From Apoderus coryli (lineage: Eukaryota > Arthropoda > Insecta > Coleoptera > Attelabidae): a stretch of DNA of 64,000 bases. The first letter of the stretch is position 1. The number at the start of each line of letters is the position of its first letter. The position numbers were made by a program, and so were the translations under genes. The DNA lies in the NCBI GenBank assembly GCA_911728435.2, contig OU452209.1, forward strand, positions 9,282,869 to 9,346,868. The letters are read 5' to 3'. Shown here one piece after another: positions 60,151-64,000 of the stretch. The notes beneath the pieces are model-generated. The model was not told where the DNA came from, did not search any database, and saw nothing but the letters and a program-made list of their open reading frames with translations.

Positions 60151-62479
60151 TTAAGTATCTGTTCTTTACATCTTCTCGTTGTTGATTAAATTGGTGAAGA
60201 ATTTCTTTTTTCTTACCTTTCTTTCTGTTTCCTAGTATACACGGTATACAATTGCTTATATACGCTTCTATCTGTTCTTTAATTTTCGGAATATAAAACT
60301 CTCTTCTTATTAGTTCTTCAGTCTTTTTCACTGCAAAATGTCCAACTTCATGAGCGTTCCGTATAACTTCAGTCTGCATGGCTTTAGGTATCACTAACAA
60401 TTGCTGTTTTTTCTCGTATTTGTATAATATGCCATGATCAAGATAATAATCTACGTAGTTTCCCGTTTTCAAAATTTCCTTAATCGCTTTCAAATGATCA
60501 TCTTTATCTTGAGCAAGCTTTTTTCGCTCCATTATTCCATTTTCCTCTAAAATTGTCATAACTGCAGGGTATCGGCTTAAGGCATCTACATGTGTCATTT
60601 GCGTTCCTCTTCGGTGTTCAATTTGGTAGTCATACTCTTCCAATAGTAGCGACCATCGTGCAACTCTCGTGGTAAGGTCTTTTTTATCCATTGTCTTCTG
60701 AAATGCAGAACAGTCGGTCACTATCTTAAATTTCGTACCTAAGAGGTATATCCGAAATTTTTTGACTGCTTGAATTATTGCAAGTACTTCTAACTCGTAA
60801 CTGCTGTACTTTTCTTCCGCTAGTGTTGTCTTCTTGCTCATGTAGTACACTGGATGAAATTTTGAATCTATGTTAGATCGTTGCATTAAGCATGCGCCGT
60901 ATCCGCTTTGACTAGCGTCAGTGTGTAGTTCTGTTTCACAACCTTGCTGGAATATCTGTAAAACTGGTTCTTGTGTTAACAATTCCTGTAACGTCTTACA
61001 CGCACTTCTTTCAAGCTCACCAAATTTAAATTCAGTAGTTTTCCGTAATAAGTCACTTAGAGGTTTAGCTATTTTAGCGTAACCAGGTATGAATTTTCGA
61101 AAATAACCAGTTAAGCCTAAGTATGATTGAATTTGCTTAACGTTATTTGGTTCCGGAAAATTTCGAATAGCTATCGACTTTTCTTTGTTAGGTTGTACTT
61201 TTCCATCTTCTATGATGAATCCTAAAAATTCCACTCTTCTTTTTAAAAACTGACACTTCTTCTTTTTAATGTCTAAACCGTAATCTTTCGCGACTTCTAA
61301 TACTATTTTCAATCTCTCTATACCTTCATCTTCGTTAGAACTTAGGATAATGATATCATCCATGTAGTACATTACAAAATTGAGCCTTGTTAGTTCACGG
61401 AATATGTGATTAATGAACCTTTGAAACACTGCAGGGCTGTTACATAGTCCAAACGGACATCTCATGAATTCATATTGCCCGTTATGTGTCACAAACGACG
61501 TATACATCGTTGACTTATCTTCTACTGGTACGTGGAAAAATCCGTTCTTCAAATCTATAGTGCTAAACACTTTTGCATTTTGTAATTCGTCCAACACATC
61601 TTCAATCAGTGGCAAGGGAAACCTGTCTTTGATGATGTTTTTGTTTAATTTGCGATAGTCGCAGCATATCCTAGTTCGACCATCTTTCTTCTTTACAAGG
61701 ACTATGGGACTAGCAAAATCTGAGCAACTGGGTTTTACTATTCCATCCTGTAACCACTCTTCTATCTGGGTTTCAACTTCTAACTTCTCTGATACTGACA
61801 ATCTCCTTGGACCTTGATAAATTGGTTCCTCATTTTTCAAAATTATTTTCATTTCGATCTCTGTAGTCTTCGTTTTCTCTGGTTTATATTGTTCAATAAG
61901 TTCCCTAACGACTTTCTTCTTTTCTTCATTTAGAATGTGATCTACATTGACTTCTGCTTCAAACTTTTCCTCTACTGCGATCTGCATAATGAAATTATCT
62001 TGTTTCTTATGGATAATGATACCGTCATCCCTTATGTTTACTTCAGCCTCTTTTAGGATGTTATTTCCTACTATCATTTGGAATGATGTAGAAACTTTGG
62101 GTATCACATGAAATATAAGTTCAAATTCTTCATCGTTCACTGTTGCATTGGTACTAAACGCTCCCGACGTTTCAACCTTGTTTTCTCCCAAACCTTTCAG
62201 AGTTATTCGATCTTGTAACAATGGTATATTCTGGAAATGCTTATAATATACGTCCTCTCTTAATGTACAAATATCGCTTCCAGTATCAAACAATGCTACC
62301 AATTCAACATCGGCTATTTTTACTTTAACGGCATTCTTTGGAGTAACTTCAATACAATTAACATTATTTGAACTTGTACCTCGCGTCGCATTTTTCACAG
62401 TGCACTTCGATGAAACATGCCCATAACCGTTGCAGCTTGTTTTTCGTTGTTTTCTTTCTTGGCATTTTCTGTTTTCTTC
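60041..62479 (-). pseudogene. Pol of second Ty3/gypsy-type element, integrase core deleted
   Basis: Open in one frame from the TAA at 62,480 to a stop at 60,041. Numbering from GTG 62,398 (not a true start): protease active site DTGSD at 38-42, RT catalytic YMDD at 345-348, RNase H acidic residues D494, E535, D562 and D605, and integrase zinc motif H683, H687, C717 and C720. After residue ~736 (near 60,190) the whole integrase catalytic core with its DDE residues is missing. The sequence jumps to the segment before the C-terminal domain and then shifts frame near residue 750. Upstream of 62,398 a CNGYGHVSSKC motif is most of a CCHC zinc knuckle, lacking its first cysteine. It is distinct in sequence from the first element, and I saw no env. 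RT could be functional but integration in cis could not. Confidence 0.85.
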
Positions 62480-63697
62480 TTATAATCGACTTCTTTCTTT
62501 GGTTTTATATATGTTGAGGTATTTTTCTTCTTCTGTATCATACAATTTAAGTTTTTCTTTAAATCCTGCAAAATCTCTCGCCCCATACAAAATCAATTTA
62601 TTCGACGTTTCGTCCTGTATTCCGTCGATTATGTATTGAATTACAACTTCGGTTTCAATGCATGCACGGCTTGATATTTCACGCATTTTCAACATGTATT
62701 CCTGTACAGATTCGTCAAATTTTTTCTTTCTCGTCTTCAGCAGCTTATGTATTTGAGCACTGTTAACCTGTACGGCAAATTCATCAATTAAACGTTGTTT
62801 TAGTGTCGACCACGAATTGATTCCTCTTTCTGACTGCACAAATAACTTGGCCAGTCCTGCTAGACATTTCTTTGCGTAGATCAGTTTCTGAAGTTCGTTC
62901 CAGCCCGTAATTTCCGCAACTTCTTCAAAATCGGATATCCACGAGTGGATCGGATAATCATCCTTTCCATCAAACGTTCTTAAGCTATCTTCAACATCTC
63001 TGAAGCTTAATGTGAATGTTTCTTGTTTTTTATTTCTTCTTACTTCATTACCTGCTATGCTTTCATCACTGGATGTACCTCCAATGTGATTGTCGTCATT
63101 GTCCTTTCGTCTTCTTTCATATTGTTGTCGTCTTTGTTTTTCGTCTCTTCTTTGCTTCTCCTCATCTTTTTGTCGTCTTATCTCATCTTCTTTGTTTCTG
63201 TTTCATCTTTCTTCGGCTCTATTACTTCTTTTTCGTCTTTCGTCTTCTGCTTGTTTTTCGTCTTTTGCTCGTCTTTCGTCTTCTGCGCGTCTTTCGTTTT
63301 CTTCTTCATCTTCATTCTCTGACTCGTCATTATCTGTTCCGCTTTCTGCATCATCTTCAGGGTTTTCGTCATCGTCGTCATTTTTCGTGAAAGATATCAA
63401 GAAGGAACAAATGTACTCCACTAGTTTATTTTTATCAGATGTATAATTTAAATCAAGAACCTGACATATAGCGATTAAATCAGAAATATCTAAATTCAAA
63501 CTTACCTCTTCAACTTTTGCTAGATATTCGTCAGATTGATAATCAAAAGTAAATCCTGAAAATTCACGCAACGCCTTTCTTACTTTTCTAGGCTCACCTT
63601 CGTTACCAAAACAAATGTAGTGTAACGCTTTAACAACTTTAAATTTGCAACAGTTTATCTGATAATTTATATTATCAATTTTTCCTAAAGTGGCCAT
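62480..63697 (-). pseudogene. Gag of second Ty3/gypsy-type element, two stops
   Basis: Starts at ATG 63,697. The first 164 codons include a SAP-like helix-turn-helix region (about residues 70-105) and a highly charged D/E/R/K-rich stretch. The frame is then interrupted by a TGA (63,205-63,203) inside an R/E-rich repeat. The same frame continues with more charged sequence and a capsid-like domain (near 62,990-62,560) up to a TAA at 62,482-62,480. The same frame then runs on into the zinc-knuckle and pol region. The ancestor was therefore probably a single gag-pol frame, or used read-through at one of these stops. The TGA looks like a simple CGA-to-TGA decay. Confidence 0.75.
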
Positions 63698-64000
63698 CGT
63701 TAGGTATCTTTAAGACGTAGAAGTAAAATTACCTAAGTATCTTGGAAAATATTTAAATCAAAATTGACAAAAGTTAAATAAATAATTTGGATTATAACAA
63801 TAATTATACCTATGTACGCGGCTTTACAATAATTATACTGAAAATAATCAAATTAAAGATTTATAAAACTAAATATCCGCAACAATAGCCAATGGAATCG
63901 TCAGCGATAAGTCGAAACGTCCGTGAAATAGTAAAAATTGGATCTCCTACCTTATAATCTTCTTTTATTATATGGTAACAAACTGTTATTGAAACTCGTC
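63698..64000. other. Leader of second element, no gene seen
   Basis: AT-rich sequence upstream of the second gag. I could not find sequence shared with 59,224-59,857 or a convincing primer binding site, so the 5' LTR must begin at or beyond the window edge. Confidence 0.5.

Noticed and set aside
63016..63446. Serine/phenylalanine-rich plus-strand frames at 63,016-63,446
   Set aside because: These are the opposite strand of the charged, low-complexity gag region of the second element.
63698..64000. 5' LTR of the second element inside the window
   Set aside because: No sequence shared with the proposed 3' LTR region and no primer site were found; the LTR must lie further right.

Overview
This is AT-rich nuclear DNA of an animal, almost certainly an insect. 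The evidence is a gypsy-type (errantivirus-like) endogenous retrovirus with an env gene and a tRNA-Ser primer site, TAGGTACCTA-like simple motifs, and very long AT-rich satellite arrays. I cannot name the order or species. No ordinary single-copy host gene is recognisable.

Positions 1-47,950 are essentially one nested repeat system. Its large unit of roughly 3.5-5 kb has five parts in order: (i) a ~1.1 kb AT-rich spacer; (ii) a ~120 bp hairpin cluster at the spacer end; (iii) a 65-335 bp tract of A-runs; (iv) a ~90 bp head followed by a tandem array of a ~130 bp satellite monomer (about 9 to 27 copies, with 124 and 132 bp variants); (v) a ~300 bp end module leading into the next spacer. About nine such units lie head to tail between 5.9 and 48 kb. 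Two older, diverged versions of the spacer side lie at 1.55-3.2 and 4.04-5.9 kb. One array (22.5-25.2 kb) belongs to a distinct 132 bp subfamily. Several arrays contain recent multi-monomer duplications (1188, 1337 and 779 bp periods). Short open frames here recur identically in each unit because the DNA is homogenised; I do not consider them genes.

From 48,117 to 59,053 there is a second, unrelated tandem family with a ~1.46 kb unit in 2.2 copies. The first copy carries an intact 119-codon reading frame of unknown function. The second copy carries the same frame broken by a 4-base insertion and by a retroviral insertion. The third copy is truncated before the frame.

The retrovirus (50,545-58,190, minus strand, 7,646 bp) has two 221 bp LTRs that read as identical, a CGCG target duplication, a tRNA-Ser primer site, a polypurine tract, and gag, pol and env frames. 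Pol and env are open throughout. Gag has one in-frame TAA 66 codons before the gag/pol frameshift zone. The undisturbed tandem copy at 48.1-49.6 kb preserves the empty insertion site.

The right end (about 59.2-64.0 kb) holds a second Ty3/gypsy-type element, also on the minus strand and clearly defective. Gag and pol lie in one frame interrupted by a TGA and a TAA, the integrase catalytic core is missing, and the integrase C-terminus is out of frame. Its 5' LTR lies beyond the window.
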